Source: Tolypocladium sp. Sup5 PDA-1
Taxonomy: Eukaryota; Ascomycota; Sordariomycetes; Hypocreales; Ophiocordycipitaceae
DNA: 64,000 bases
NCBI GenBank assembly: GCA_000750105.3
Contig: JPHH03000016.1
Span: 310,001-374,000, forward strand
Direction of reading: 5' to 3'
Shown here: in pieces, positions 1 to 10,604 of the stretch
Position numbering within the stretch: position 1 is the stretch's first letter
Layout of the letters: each line of letters starts with the position of its first letter
The notes under the pieces: model-generated
Database searches by the model: none
What the model was told of the DNA's origin: nothing
What the model saw: the letters and a program-made list of their open reading frames with translations, nothing else
Made by a program: the position numbers and the translations under genes

Positions 1-1623
1 ACGGAGCGCATCCACCCTGAATTGGCGTCGAAGCAGTACAAGGATCTCTCCAAGTACCCCGTTGCAGGCTACGAAGAGCCAGAAAAGACGCGCCACATCC
101 ACCCCGAGGAGCTGACAAAGAACTACGGCGATCTTGACAAGTACAAGCCACGGAGGTTTGATTCACCGAGCCGGACATATCCCATGCATCCCGAGGAGGC
201 AACGAAGTTTTACAAAGACTTGACTGGATACAAGCCAGTCATGCACAACGAGCCTGACGGGAGACGCGCCGTCACTCCAGACCCCGTTTCAAATGGCCTC
301 GAGGGCTATGACGCCAGAGTCAAGGCCCGTGGCGGATTGGCCGCCTCTTCAACCACTCACCACGGCCGGCCAAACGGTACCGGTTCAGACTCTTTTGATG
401 ATGCCGGCCAAAACGATCCTCTCAACTCTAGGACAGCCGGCGAAATCCGAGCCGCAGTGCTGCGCAAAGCTCGGGACAGCAGCCAGAAGGCGAAGCTGCA
501 ACGGGCCAAGTCAGAGCACGAGCTGAATTGGGACGCGACATCGAAGGACGCGCAAGACACTATCAGCCAACTGAAGAGGAAGACCGGGCAAAGGCTGACG
601 GGCAACTACACCCAAGACTTTCCCGAAGAGTTTGCCACGTCGTGGAATACTTCCAACTCACCCTCGAAAACGACCCTTTACCCGAAGAACCTCAGCGAAG
701 AGGGGCAGGTCGGAGTGGCGGAATTCAATGCGCAAAGCTCTGGAGAGGATGCAGAGCTTAGCTCAATGGATGAGAGCTTCCCGAGCGAAGAGACGAAGCT
801 GGAACCCTCACTCAACAGGCGATCGGAAAGGCGCTTGTCACGAGGTGCCATGTCCCACCTGGAGAAGAAGCAGGCCGAGGCCGATCCGTACTCGAAAGCG
901 CCACAGGGCCTGCAGACCAGCTACACGGAAGAATGCGGCGGCAGAGCTACGTGGCCAACCCTGGTCAAGCACTACAAGTCCAAGACGCCGAAGGGGTCGG
1001 AGGCCGAGTCGATGGCGCAAGCGGAACTCGGCCAGCAGCCCGCCTCGTATAAGATACTTGCGTATGACCCGTCAACGCAGTCCATTAGCGTGGCTGAGAC
1101 GACGTCCGCCGTCCACGAAACGGCATCGCCAGCATCACCTGCTGCTGTTCTCCTCCGCCTCTCGAACCCGTCCAAGTTCCTCCCCCACTTCACGGCACTG
1201 CAGACTCAGGGATACGAAATTGTATCGGGTAGCGGTGACGTCCTCGTCTTTCGCAAAGTGCGACCCGAATCGCCCGATGCCACATCGACAACCGGGGTCG
1301 CCCCAGGGAAAGCATCCCCAATCAACCCCATTGACATGATGGGCAAGCCAGTGACGGGCAACTTTGCGAGCCCAACGGGGTTCGTCAACTACGATGCCTT
1401 GGCGGAGGAGGAAGGCTACAAGCCGTCGCCTCCGTATACGAGCGCCGCGAGAGAGGAGGGACATAAAGGCGAAGGATTGCGCAAGGGAAAGAAGAAGAGG
1501 AGCCTCGGGCGCAAGGTCGTTGTGGGAACTGTTTGGGTGGCTGGGATCGCGTACTCTGTGGGCGTTCTCGGAGAGTACTTTGCCACGGGCGGCAAGGACG
1601 GATTGGGTCCGAAGAGACTCTAA
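1..1623 (+). CDS. Unknown repeat-bearing protein with C-terminal membrane anchor (5' partial)
   Basis: The frame is open from the first base and ends at TAA 1621-1623, so the N-terminus lies outside the window; 540 codons are visible. The first ~90 residues contain about three degenerate 27-31-residue repeats, recognisable by HPEE, then Y-x-DL-x-x-Y-KP, then a D/E-P-D/S element. The middle is hydrophilic low-complexity sequence rich in Ser, Glu and Lys. Near the C-terminus a basic patch (KGKKKR) precedes one hydrophobic segment of about 19 residues (starting VVVGTVWVAG), followed by a short tail ending GPKRL, which suggests a C-terminal tail anchor. I do not recognise the family. It may be one of the fungal proteins annotated only as serine/threonine-rich. 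Function and membrane location are unknown; an ER or mitochondrial anchor is inference. Confidence 0.8.
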   Translation, partial: TERIHPELASKQYKDLSKYPVAGYEEPEKTRHIHPEELTKNYGDLDKYKPRRFDSPSRTYPMHPEEATKFYKDLTGYKPVMHNEPDGRRAVTPDPVSNGLEGYDARVKARGGLAASSTTHHGRPNGTGSDSFDDAGQNDPLNSRTAGEIRAAVLRKARDSSQKAKLQRAKSEHELNWDATSKDAQDTISQLKRKTGQRLTGNYTQDFPEEFATSWNTSNSPSKTTLYPKNLSEEGQVGVAEFNAQSSGEDAELSSMDESFPSEETKLEPSLNRRSERRLSRGAMSHLEKKQAEADPYSKAPQGLQTSYTEECGGRATWPTLVKHYKSKTPKGSEAESMAQAELGQQPASYKILAYDPSTQSISVAETTSAVHETASPASPAAVLLRLSNPSKFLPHFTALQTQGYEIVSGSGDVLVFRKVRPESPDATSTTGVAPGKASPINPIDMMGKPVTGNFASPTGFVNYDALAEEEGYKPSPPYTSAAREEGHKGEGLRKGKKKRSLGRKVVVGTVWVAGIAYSVGVLGEYFATGGKDGLGPKRL

Positions 1624-2070
1624 GCCCGACCAAGGACCTTGAGGCAGTAGGTTTCTTGATGGTCTGAGCGGAGTCGCATCATGACGGATGACATGCTTTA
1701 ACCACGGATGTTTGAATACCCCCTGGAGAGGAGACGGAGCAGGGCTGACTCCGGTCAGAAGCTTGCAGGGACACTCGACTCAGTTCGGTCAGTTGTATGG
1801 CGTCTTTGCAGAAGTCACCCCTCATTCCCTTTTTACTGTATTGGCGTCTGGGGCGTTGGGTGTCAGGATGTATGTAGGTAGGCAAGTTACAAGGAGCGCG
1901 AATCAAGCAATGATTTTATCAAACGCGGCCCTTTTAGTGACTCTCGACGCGATGTCCATTCTTAGTACACGTCCATGTTGATACGTGTTTTCACCCTCGT
2001 CCTGTCAGATTGGATGCCAACCACTTGTTCCCGTGGATGACTCGGCGCCCCTCGGCTGCATGTTTGTCCC
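1624..2070. other. Convergent intergenic region
   Basis: This spacer lies between two genes that point toward each other and should hold both 3' ends. I see no coding potential or repeat. Confidence 0.6.
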
Positions 2071-2369
2071 TCACGACCTCTTCTCGGTGAATCCCGGCCC
2101 CGTCTTGACGCCGTCCATGGCGGGCATCTGGCAGGCGCGCTTCTGGTCCTCCTTGCTCCAGCTCTGGCGGCGGTCGATGCTGGGCGTCCACGAGTTGGTG
2201 TGGTCCATGGCGCGGGCGGCGTCGGCCTCCGCGTGGGTGCTGTGGTGGTGTTTGTCTGGAGGACGTCAGAATACAACCGTTGTGGGAGTGAGTGGTGTAT
2301 TAGATGAAGAGGAGGCGGACCTTTGGCGGGATGCATGGGGACGGCGGTGGATGAGGTGTTGGGGGCCAT
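2071..2369 (-). CDS. Small conserved-looking hypothetical protein, 77 aa, two exons
   Basis: Exon 1 runs 2369-2321 (16 codons plus one base, starting MAPNTSST). A 65-base intron follows (2320-2256, GT...CTCCAG), then exon 2 at 2255-2071 ending TGA. The joined product is hydrophilic, has no signal peptide, and reads through DHTNSWTPSIDRRQSW and PAMDGVKTGPGFTEKR. The splice restores one clean frame across both exons, whereas each unspliced frame is low in structure. The second half looks like a short conserved fungal peptide that gene finders often miss. I know of no assigned function. There is one cysteine (AC-Q near residue 58) and no recognisable domain. The model is supported by splice signals; the role is unknown. 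Confidence 0.7.
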
Positions 2370-3195
2370 GATGCTGCTTGCTTGCTATAACAGCTTCTGG
2401 ACCAAGGTAGGGTGGGAACGGTATAGGAGTCGCACTCGATGTATCACGATGCCGGCGATGGTTGCAGGGGTTCCGGGCTTTTCAATTCAGCGTGATGGTT
2501 GTTTTATTTGATGCTTCTACTGTAGATGGAAACTTCAGGCTCCCCTCCGCATGCCGTGATATTTATCGCCACTGAGGGGAGGCACGCCTGCTGCCGGCAA
2601 TGAGGCGGGGTCGAGACAACCACGGAACCGCTGGTCATACGTTTTCAAAGATAGCGTCCTCAGCCTCACAAACCTTGATGTGACAACCTCGGGCCACAAG
2701 TGACGTCTGAAAGCCAGCGTCCTCAGCATCCGCACAGCGTGGAACCATCATACGTATCAACAGAGTCAATTCGTCCTCTTACGCTTAAACGCCACACCTA
2801 CTTGAACAACAAGACACACCACACTCCCCTTCCCAACACCACTCTTTTCCACGTCATGTTTTAGAAAATGGAATACCGCAGCCCCGACATCTCTCCGTCC
2901 CCCTCGGACTCTCTCGCTTTGCAATCTCCCCTGCCAAGTGGGACAAATAATGATGATGAAAAAGGTCAAAAACAAGACGCCTTGGGCTATGCAGCTTTTC
3001 TCTCTCGACGCGCGGCGCGCGCGAACACAACAACAGGGGGAATAGTTCAGCATATTTACACTGAGAAACAGACGACGTTCGCGGAAGCATGGCGGCCGTG
3101 AGCTGCGGCGATACGGGGATGAAACCAGGCATCATCCATTACCTCATGCCAGCATTACCAGGGGGGTGAAGAATAACATCAGCGGGAAAGTGGGA
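2370..3195. other. Intergenic region, upstream of the 77-aa gene and downstream of the FHA gene
   Basis: Only short, poorly supported open frames occur here. The first 150 bases or so should contain the promoter of the small minus-strand gene; the rest is the 3' flank of the FHA gene. I see no repeats. Confidence 0.5.
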
Positions 3196-4957
3196 TTACG
3201 GCGTGCGAGGACGCTTCCAATAATACTGCTATACGGGCGTCAGCACTGCACGGATTCACATCCGGGGGGATCCCATCACCTACCTTGTGCTGCTTGCGGC
3301 AGTTCCGCAGACTCGGCTTACGCAGCCCATCCACAACGGCCGCGCGCCGGTTCTCGTCGTCGTCGCCCTCGGGGATGTAGTAGTACTCGCTCTCGAGCGC
3401 CTTGCCCGCCGCGTCCTTGCCCTGGCGCCGGATGATGCCGACGCTCTCGGCGGCCTCGATGGCGTCGCGCAGCGCGGCGCTCGTGAGCCCGGCCCTGGCC
3501 TCGCCGGGCAGGTTCTGCATGATGGTGGACAGGGGCGTCGACGAGAGGCGCGAGAAGGCGAGCTGGTTGACGACGTGGTTGGTGATGGCCGGGTCGAGCT
3601 CGATGGACGGCCGGGGCGACGATGGGAGCGGAATGTCTGCTGCTGCCGCGGCGAGGTCAAGCCCCGAAGAGCGCTTCTTGGTGGGCGAAGGGGGCAGCGA
3701 GGGCGTGTTCTCGCCGGCGGTGGTGAGCGTCTCGTTGGACGACGTCGTGTACGGACGCGGGCGAGGCACAGCCTTGGCAACCTTGGGAGACTTTGACATT
3801 ATCGAAGCCATCCGCCCGGCAATGTCGGCGCCAAAGGGCCCAAAGGAGTGGATGATGGGGTCGTTTTCCTCGTCCGGGTCGTGCTCGTTGTCGTCCAGGT
3901 CGCTCAGGTCGCTCGAGAAGCTGGCCGTCGCGTCGGTCCGCATGCTGACGCCGACATCCACGGCTGCTGCTGCTGCTGCTCCTGCTGGGCCCCTGGGCCG
4001 CGGCAGCTCGGGCTCGTCCTCATAGATCTGGATGCCCTGGTCCCGGTCCCGATCCCGGGGCAGCAGCGCCTGCAGCCGCTGCGAGCTCGTCATGTGGCCG
4101 CCCGCGGGCGTCGGGCTCTCGGGCGACTCGATGCGCGTGGTGCGCCGCAGGGGCGACGACTGCAGCAGCAGCGAGTTGCCCCTTGCACGAGACCGCGGCG
4201 GCGAGTCGTCCCAGCTCGAGTCGGAGAGGCTGTTGCCGTCGCCGACACCAGCAGCCGCAGCAGCCGCAGAAGCAGCCCCTGCCCGCCTGGGCCACTGGAT
4301 CATGACGCGCGCGTCCAGCACGTCGACCATGAGATCTGTGCCCTCGGTCTCGCTGGTGAAGCTGTCGCCCTTGAACAGCTCCCACGTGCGGCCCTGGCAG
4401 TGCAGCTTCAGCCCGTTCCAGCCGTTGCACACCACCTCCATCTTGGGGGCGTCGAGGGGCCCCGCGGCGGCGACGTAGCGCGCGCGGACGTGCACGCGCG
4501 ACACGAGGCGGTTGCCCGAGAGCTGGAACTGCGACGAGTTGCTCGAGCGGCCGAGGCACACCGTCTCGCCGTTCTCGGGCAGCTCGACGCCCGGCACGGC
4601 GGACAGCGGCACGCGCTCCGCAGCCGTGAAGGTGTGCGTGCGGGCGGCCTGGCCGAGGTTGAGGCTGGCCCGGCGGGGGGCGGGCGGCGAGCTGGAGAGG
4701 ATGCCGGTGCTGGACGTGGGCACGGGGGTCGGGTACTTGAGGTGTGCGGCGGCGGCGGTGCCGGTGTTCTGGCGCTTCAGGGGGCGGGGCAGGCCCGGCG
4801 AGGAGGAGAGCGGCTCAAAGGGCGGCAGCAGGGACGGCGCGGGGCGCTTCATGGCCGTGGATGTGGAGGATGAGGTTGTCGTGGAGGTTGAGGTTGAGGT
4901 GCTCGTGGCGGGCAGCGAGGGCTCGACCTCCTCGCGTCGAGGCGGCGGCAGGTCCAT
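3196..4957 (-). CDS. FHA-domain nuclear protein (Tos4/Plm2-like), 567 aa
   Basis: Exon 1 is 4957-3284. A 58-base intron (3283-3226, GTAGGT...GCAG) precedes a nine-codon last exon, 3225-3196, that ends YYWKRPRTP. Residues 1-110 are disordered, Ser/Thr/Pro-rich, with a poly-Ser/Thr tract. A forkhead-associated domain occupies about 115-222, with the phosphothreonine-binding signature GR at 136-137 and S-RVH at 153-156. The centre is disordered with acidic and Ala runs. About 470-545 resembles a winged-helix-like module (ITNHVVNQLAF...GIIRRQG). FHA domains bind phosphothreonine; the arrangement resembles fungal proteins related to yeast Tos4/Plm2, which are chromatin-associated and G1/S- or damage-linked. 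That link is family-based inference. Most of exon 1 is very GC-rich. The tiny last exon is needed to give the conserved basic C-terminus. Confidence 0.85.
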
Positions 4958-7303
4958 GTCGACTCCGTTTCCGAATCGTATCGTATCGTACCGTCAGGCA
5001 GCCAAGACCATTTCCCAAGCGCGGCTCGCTGTCAAAAACTTGTTCTTCTCTCGATCTCTTCTCTTGCACCGCGTCAACAGAGGCGCGTCGACGGATATCC
5101 AGCCCACTTACACGCCACGCACGCGCTGTCCTCTGTCTCTTTCTTCCAGTCGTCCACCGTCTGCGGAAACCCAGCTGTAGGTAGAAACAAAAAGAGCGTT
5201 TGTGTTGAAATAAGTCCCTGTGGGAAGGGCAAAAAAAAGGACGGCCGCAAAAGTAGGTCGGGTGGGAAGGGGGGACAGGGTCGAGGACTGGACTGGGCTG
5301 GAGGTATTTAAAACGGGACGAGACACGAACGCGATGGTACGCTTCGCGTTGGCGTTGGCGTTGTGCAGGTGCGCATAAGTCGGGGCTAGCGGTGGTTCGA
5401 ACGTCCCGCCGTAGCTGCCCGTGCTTTAGTGCGCTGGGGCCGCTGTGACGTCGACGAGGCCGCTGAAATATAGGGCGTTTTAGTGGACGGACCGCTGGGG
5501 CGGCCACCCGCTGCATCTGCCACGCCTCGGGTCAGCGTCAACGAAGCTCAATGTTTACCTCAAAAGCTGGCCGTCTGTTCTTTTCTCGGTAATATCCTGC
5601 ACACAAAACGCGTTGCATGTAACTTTAATGCCATGATTTCCCTGGCAAATGCCACGACAATGATGCACATGACCAGCACAAGATGCGCTGTGGCATCACA
5701 TCGTCCGCTGCCCCTCCTTCACATTCTGGTATCAAAGTCCAGCCTCCCGGAAACACGTCTCCACCCGTCGACCGCGTCTCTGGCCATTAGCCATTTCCTT
5801 CACGCACTCCGTTGCGCCATACCCTTTCCTGCCGCCTGGGCTGGCCTGGCCCTCTTTCATTCGTTTCTCCCTGTCATTTGATGATTAGCATTCCGCAGCA
5901 TTTCTTATTCGCGGATAGGGTGGCTCCTCTGCGACCTGCAGCCCCCGGGACGAACGTATCGGCTGGACGCTGCTCACGTCTCCACGCTACGTTGCCCGCG
6001 CGCCGCCCATTAGCCCTGGGCTCGCTTAATTGTGCAGGGACGGGCTCTGCCGGTCTTGCACATGTGAATCCGTTCACCGGCGATCAGCCTGTACGTACGT
6101 GCGAGTTTTGTGCGCGCGTTCTGGTGTCGAGAATTCGTTCGTGGCCCCCACCGTGAACGAGACAGGTTCGACGTCTACGACCATGACGTGCAGTAATCTG
6201 CCCCTGCAGACTCGCTGCATCTTTAATGCGACACATAGGGGTCTCTCGGGCGTGGAATGCTTGCAATTGAGCATAGTTGCTCCAAGTGTAGGCAATGTCC
6301 ACGTCCTCGACGTGAGCGCGTCTGGGACGTCGCCTCGCGTGATGCTACGGCGTGCACGCGGGGGTGGTGGTGCCTCTGAGCGCTCAGTTCAGTTTCACTG
6401 CGCGACGAAACGCATACAACATCGGTGCTGTATCGTTTGCCATCCTGTTGAGTTGCGAAGCACTGCGTGGGCGGAGCGCGTTGCTGGCCTTGGTGCTGGT
6501 GCACGTCAGCGCTGGCGCACTTACCCTGGAGGTGAACGTGGAACTTTTGGCGGGAAATTGCACCGCGAACAGGTGTCATATGCATTGCAAATTGCGGTTC
6601 CCGGTGCTTTGAGATAGATGGGGCCTGGAATAATGCTAATTATCGATCACTTGAGCCTGTGGTGGTCTAGAGATGGGGTTTTTGCTTCTACCCTCGATTT
6701 GTGACTGAGCGTCGAACAAGCTATTCTCCCAAACTGCCGTGATGCAGGACTCTTTACAGCAAGAGGACCAAAAGTCTAGAATACGATTCGGAACACAGCC
6801 CCGGTAAAAACACAAGAGACTACGCAAAGCTGCCCACAGCCAAGCTCATCTTTCATCGACACTGCCACCCCTGCCATGGGACATCCATGTAAGTCGCCAG
6901 GCTCATCCAATGCCCACACATCTGTGGCTGACAAACGACAGCACGAAGTCGATGCCTAGGTGGCCCGGAAGAGCGCAGCAGTACAATGCAGGGAATTCAG
7001 GGATCCTGGCCGACGTCTTCCAAGGCACTTGGTCTGATCAACAAGCACCCCCCATTTCTGGTTGTTGCGCTCGGCTCGTGCTCGGTTCAGGGCCGGACGT
7101 CGCGCGGGAGCGGGGTGACTAGCAGTGGGGCTACCCCGGACCGGACCGCGCCAAGACCGGACCACGGCGCTGGCATATTCCGAACGCCGAAGCCGCCAAC
7201 GAAAATTTTGGACTTTTTTTTCTTGGGCTCGCAGCTGCAAACCACCACCCCACCACCAAACGCTGGACCTGCAACCAGCCATCACAAGCCGCCCATCACA
7301 ACC
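4958..7303. other. 2.3-kb divergent intergenic region
   Basis: This lies between the starts of the FHA gene and CIC1 and must hold both promoters. The part near 5200-5450 is pyrimidine/purine biased. CIC1 has a long leader with an AC-rich stretch (about 7240-7300) just before its ATG. Short open frames here (for example 5483-5881 and 6352-6612) show no family resemblance, and I do not call them genes. Confidence 0.5.
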
Positions 7304-8539
7304 ATGGCGCCCTCAAAAGAAGTCGTCGCCGCCGGCTCCAAGGCCGTGGCCTCCATTGACCCCGATCAGGTGTGTAACTCGTCGCCCGCCGCGCCCGTGC
7401 GCTGCCCAATCGCTGACACCGCCGCCGCGCAGACCCTCAAGGCGTCCAAGGCGCTGCTCGCGCACATCAAGAAGGCGGCCAAGCAGAGCGCCGAGGAGTC
7501 GACCAAGCGCAACCTGCTCCAGGACGGCGACGACGACGACGCGGCCGACTCGCCCGTCTGGCTGACCCTGACGACGAAGCGCCACATCGCCGACAAGGCC
7601 CGCCTGCAGCCCGGCAAGATCCCGCTGCCGCACTCGCTCAACGCCGACGAGGCGACGACCATCTGCGCCATCACCGCGGACCCCCAGCGCGCGTACAAGA
7701 ACATCATCGGCTCCGACGCCTTCCCCGCCGCGCTGGCCAAGCGCATCACCCGCGTCATCGACTTCTCCAAGCTCAAGGCCAAGTACGGCCAGTACGAGGC
7801 CCAGCGCAAGCTCTTTTCCGAGCACGACGTCTTCCTCGCCGATGACCGCATCATCAACCGCCTGCCCAAGGTCCTCGGCAAGACCTTCTACAAGACGACG
7901 CAGAAGCGGCCCATCCCGGTCGTCCTGCAGGCCAAGCGGCCCAAGGTGGACGGCAAGCGCGCCAAGCGCCAGAAGAAGGGCGGCGAGGACGGCGACGAGG
8001 TGGCCGTCAACGCCGGCACCGCCGCCGACATTGCCAAGGAGATTGAAAAGGCGCTCAGCTCGGCGCTCGTGAACCTCGCGCCCACGACCAACACGGCCGT
8101 CCGCATCGGCCGCGCGGACTGGACGCCCGAGCAGATCGCCGGCAACGTCGACGCCGTGGTGACGGCGCTCGTGGAGAAGTGGGTGCCGCAGAAGTGGCGC
8201 AACGTCAAGAGCGTCTACATCAAGGGCCAGGACACGGCCGCGCTGCCCATCTGGCTGACGGACGAGCTGTGGGTCGACGACAAGGACGTCCTCGCCGACG
8301 ACGACGAGGCCAAGGCCAAGGCCGCCGAAAAGGCCAACATTGGCAAGAAGCGCAAGGCGCTCGAGGGCGGTGCCGCCGCCGCCGAGGAGGCCGAGTCGCC
8401 CGCGGCCAAGAAAAGGGCCAAGAAGCAGCAGCCCAAGAAGCCCGACGGCGACGACGACAAGCTCGACGCGCAGATTGCGGAGCGCAAGGCCAAGCTGAGG
8501 AAGCAAAAGGCGGCGGCCAAGAAGGCGATTGAGGAGTAG
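7304..8539 (+). CDS. CIC1: Cic1/RSL1D1-type ribosomal L1-like nucleolar protein, 390 aa
   Basis: The start at 7304 (ACCATGG context) is followed by exon 1 to 7369. A 63-base intron (7370-7432; GTGTGT, branch GCTGACA, acceptor GCGCAG) follows, then exon 2 to TAG 8539. The intron is a multiple of three and open, so an unspliced reading adds 21 non-conserved residues. The protein carries an L1-like fold region (about 20-290): KASKALLAHIKK, PVWLTLTTKRHI, KIPLPHSL, CAITADPQ and VLGKTFYKTTQKRPIP, and later the RIGRADW and VEKWVPQKWRNVKSVYIKGQ block. The C-terminal ~100 residues are Lys/Ala/Glu-rich and nucleolar-type. The yeast relative Cic1/Nsa3 binds pre-60S particles and acts in 27S rRNA processing. 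Length is close to that family. A start at 6986 in the same frame is possible, but those residues look like translated leader. Confidence 0.9.
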   Translation: MAPSKEVVAAGSKAVASIDPDQVCNSSPAAPVRCPIADTAAAQTLKASKALLAHIKKAAKQSAEESTKRNLLQDGDDDDAADSPVWLTLTTKRHIADKARLQPGKIPLPHSLNADEATTICAITADPQRAYKNIIGSDAFPAALAKRITRVIDFSKLKAKYGQYEAQRKLFSEHDVFLADDRIINRLPKVLGKTFYKTTQKRPIPVVLQAKRPKVDGKRAKRQKKGGEDGDEVAVNAGTAADIAKEIEKALSSALVNLAPTTNTAVRIGRADWTPEQIAGNVDAVVTALVEKWVPQKWRNVKSVYIKGQDTAALPIWLTDELWVDDKDVLADDDEAKAKAAEKANIGKKRKALEGGAAAAEEAESPAAKKRAKKQQPKKPDGDDDKLDAQIAERKAKLRKQKAAAKKAIEE

Positions 8540-8785
8540 AGGTATTCACATTGCACAATAATTGCCACGCTGCATGTGGGCTCCGTGGCAGCGGCGTTTG
8601 CGGCGTTGGAGATGTTACGGGAAATTGCCATAGAACTGTAAATGGGTATTTACGTTGCGGTCTTATCGCGGCATCGGATGAAGTGCATTGTGACATTCGG
8701 CCAAATCCCATCATCGCTCGGTTCCTCGCTCGCTATACTAAAAATACAGACTGAAACAGAAAACAACGGTCCAGAACAATTTACA

Positions 8786-9820
8786 CTACAGCTCGTCAGA
8801 CTCGAAGCCGGCACCGCTCTTGGCCTTCTTGTAGGGACCGAAAAACTCCGTCATGGTGTCGTTGAGCACCTGGCCCGGGATCTGCATGTGCTCGCCCGTA
8901 ATGGACCGGAACTTGAGCCCGCCCTTGCGGTCCAGCTCGCGCAGGCCGAGCCAGTCCTCCTTGTACAGCGCGCGCTCGCGCAGGGGCGTGACGTCGGTGC
9001 CGTTGACCTCCTCGAACCACGACGTCTGGCGGGGGACGACGGTGGTGTCGTCCTCGAACATGTACATGACGAGGTTGTCGAGGGCGGCGACGTTGCGGCG
9101 GTAGGCCTCGTTCTTGAGCACGCGCTCGTTGTTGATGTCGGCGAGGAAGTTGGAGTTGTCGAGGTACGTCTGCAGGTCGGCCGGGTCGCGGAAGTACTGC
9201 GCGGGGACGAGGCGGTTCTGCACGAAGCCGCTCCACGTGTTGAAGCGCAGCAGGGCCATGGCGCCCTTGCACAGCCAGTCCGAGGGCCCGCAGGCCTTGA
9301 ACTCGACGATGCCGTTGTGCTGGCTGCCAAAGGTGACGAGATTGCGCACGGGCGGGGAGTTGCAGCGCTCGACGTAGCCGCGCAGGAACTGGCCGCCCTG
9401 GGAGAAGCCGATGGCGTCGATGGCGGGCGCGGTGGACAGGATGGGGTGCGCGGCGAGCTCGGCGCAGACGGCCTCGAGCTGGGCCGTCACGTTGCCGAAG
9501 AAGGTGGCCGAGCGGTCGGCGTTGGCGTCGGCGCCGAGGGCGATGGTGTGGACGAAGGTGCCCGGGTGGACGGCCTCGGCGAGGGCGCCGACGGCCTGGA
9601 TGCCCTCGCTGCTGGCGGCGTCGCCGAGGCCGTGCCAGATGACGACGGGGAGGGGCGTGTCGCTGTCCTCGTTGTCCCAGGCGCGGCCGCCGGGGTGTCT
9701 GCTGAGGTGGGCTCGGAGCTCAGCGCGGTCGACGTCGGCGAGGCGGGGCATCGAGGTGGCGAGGGAGCGGCTGGCGAGGGCGCCGCCCGCGAGGAGGAGC
9801 CGGAGGGATGGGGAGCGCAT
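8786..9820 (-). CDS. PPT1: Palmitoyl-protein thioesterase 1, 344 aa, ending SDEL
   Basis: This is a single-exon gene. It has a short hydrophobic N-terminal signal (residues 1-22), then an alpha/beta-hydrolase with the PPT oxyanion/HGLGD motif (63-67), the nucleophile elbow GFSQGG with Ser140, and the QHNG segment at 167-170. The acid Asp257/258 lies in FEDDTTVVP, and His311 in GEHMQI. All catalytic elements are present and length matches the family (about 300-345). The enzyme removes palmitate from cysteines of proteins during lysosomal/vacuolar turnover. The last four residues are SDEL, a KDEL/HDEL-like ER-retrieval variant, so an ER-resident or secretory-pathway pool is possible (inference). 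The gene converges with CIC1, 246 bases between the stops. Confidence 0.93.
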   Translation of the reverse strand: MRSPSLRLLLAGGALASRSLATSMPRLADVDRAELRAHLSRHPGGRAWDNEDSDTPLPVVIWHGLGDAASSEGIQAVGALAEAVHPGTFVHTIALGADANADRSATFFGNVTAQLEAVCAELAAHPILSTAPAIDAIGFSQGGQFLRGYVERCNSPPVRNLVTFGSQHNGIVEFKACGPSDWLCKGAMALLRFNTWSGFVQNRLVPAQYFRDPADLQTYLDNSNFLADINNERVLKNEAYRRNVAALDNLVMYMFEDDTTVVPRQTSWFEEVNGTDVTPLRERALYKEDWLGLRELDRKGGLKFRSITGEHMQIPGQVLNDTMTEFFGPYKKAKSGAGFESDEL

Positions 9821-10604
9821 GGTGGCTGGGATGGAATGCTCTCGCTTTCGATAAGGTGATGCTGGCGAGAGTACGAAGCATTGGTCCGTAGGTGGTGTTG
9901 CGATGACGACGCTCGCCTGCAGCTGAGCTCGGAGCTAGAGTGGTGACAGCATGCCAAGCCGGAGGCAGCGGGGCCCAAATGTTCCGCACCTCCATACATC
10001 CACCGACTCACCTCGATCACACCTTACAACACACCTTACCACACACCTTACAACACACCTTACAACACACCTTACAACACACCTTACAACCCTCCAACGT
10101 CATTCTCCCACGACCAGCCAGACGCTCGCGCGACACCAGTGCGTCACGGACACTGCCTCACCACCATACCCGCGCTGCTGCACAAGGGTCAGCTTCCACT
10201 GCAAGGCAGAAAGACGGCCTGTAGCCGCCAGCACGGCGGCGGCGTCAGCACCCCGAAACGCGTTCGGCGTCAAATTGATTGGCGGAGAGCCTTTGTCAGG
10301 CATTGAGCCGCACATGCCGCCTGTTTCAAGATGGAACCCTCCCGCACCAGTCCGTGTTCCCGGAATAGATGGGATCTGCCATTGTGTCTGATCTCGGCCG
10401 AGTTGGACAAAGCATCTAAGCCCCTATTCATACTTGAAATAGACGCTTGATCCGTTGAAAGATGGGCAGTTGGCTGCTGTGATACTCTCTTTGCAAGTTT
10501 CCGTTCATCCCAAGTCTCTGTCGTTGCTTTAATTCTGCTGCGCAGGCCCGCAAGATATCCATTTTTCTAAACACTTATTCTTCTCGTCTTTCACATTTTT
10601 CAAC
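9821..10604. other. Upstream region of PPT1 with minisatellite
   Basis: This divergent spacer contains the PPT1 promoter, an array of 12-bp repeats at 10021-10090, and, at its right end, a pyrimidine-rich leader that runs into the candidate peptide gene at 10605. No other coding signal was found. Confidence 0.5.
10021..10090 (+). repeat. 12-bp minisatellite, about 5.8 copies
   Basis: The unit is ACCTTACAACAC, repeated head to tail from 10021. Copy 2 has one change (A to C) and the last copy is incomplete. It sits about 200 bases upstream of the PPT1 start. Slippage is the likely origin; the unit length and perfect tandem packing rule out a CRISPR array. Confidence 0.95.

Noticed and set aside
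7370..7432. A 21-residue insertion in Cic1
   Set aside because: Donor, branch point and acceptor are all present and the residues are unlike the family, so it is an intron whose length is a multiple of three.
8642..9859. A 405-codon plus-strand open frame
   Set aside because: Mirror frame of PPT1; repeated Val/Ala/Glu/Asp composition is a result of GC-rich third positions on the other strand.
10021..10090. Possible CRISPR array
   Set aside because: 12-bp head-to-tail units with no spacers in a fungal genome; an ordinary minisatellite.
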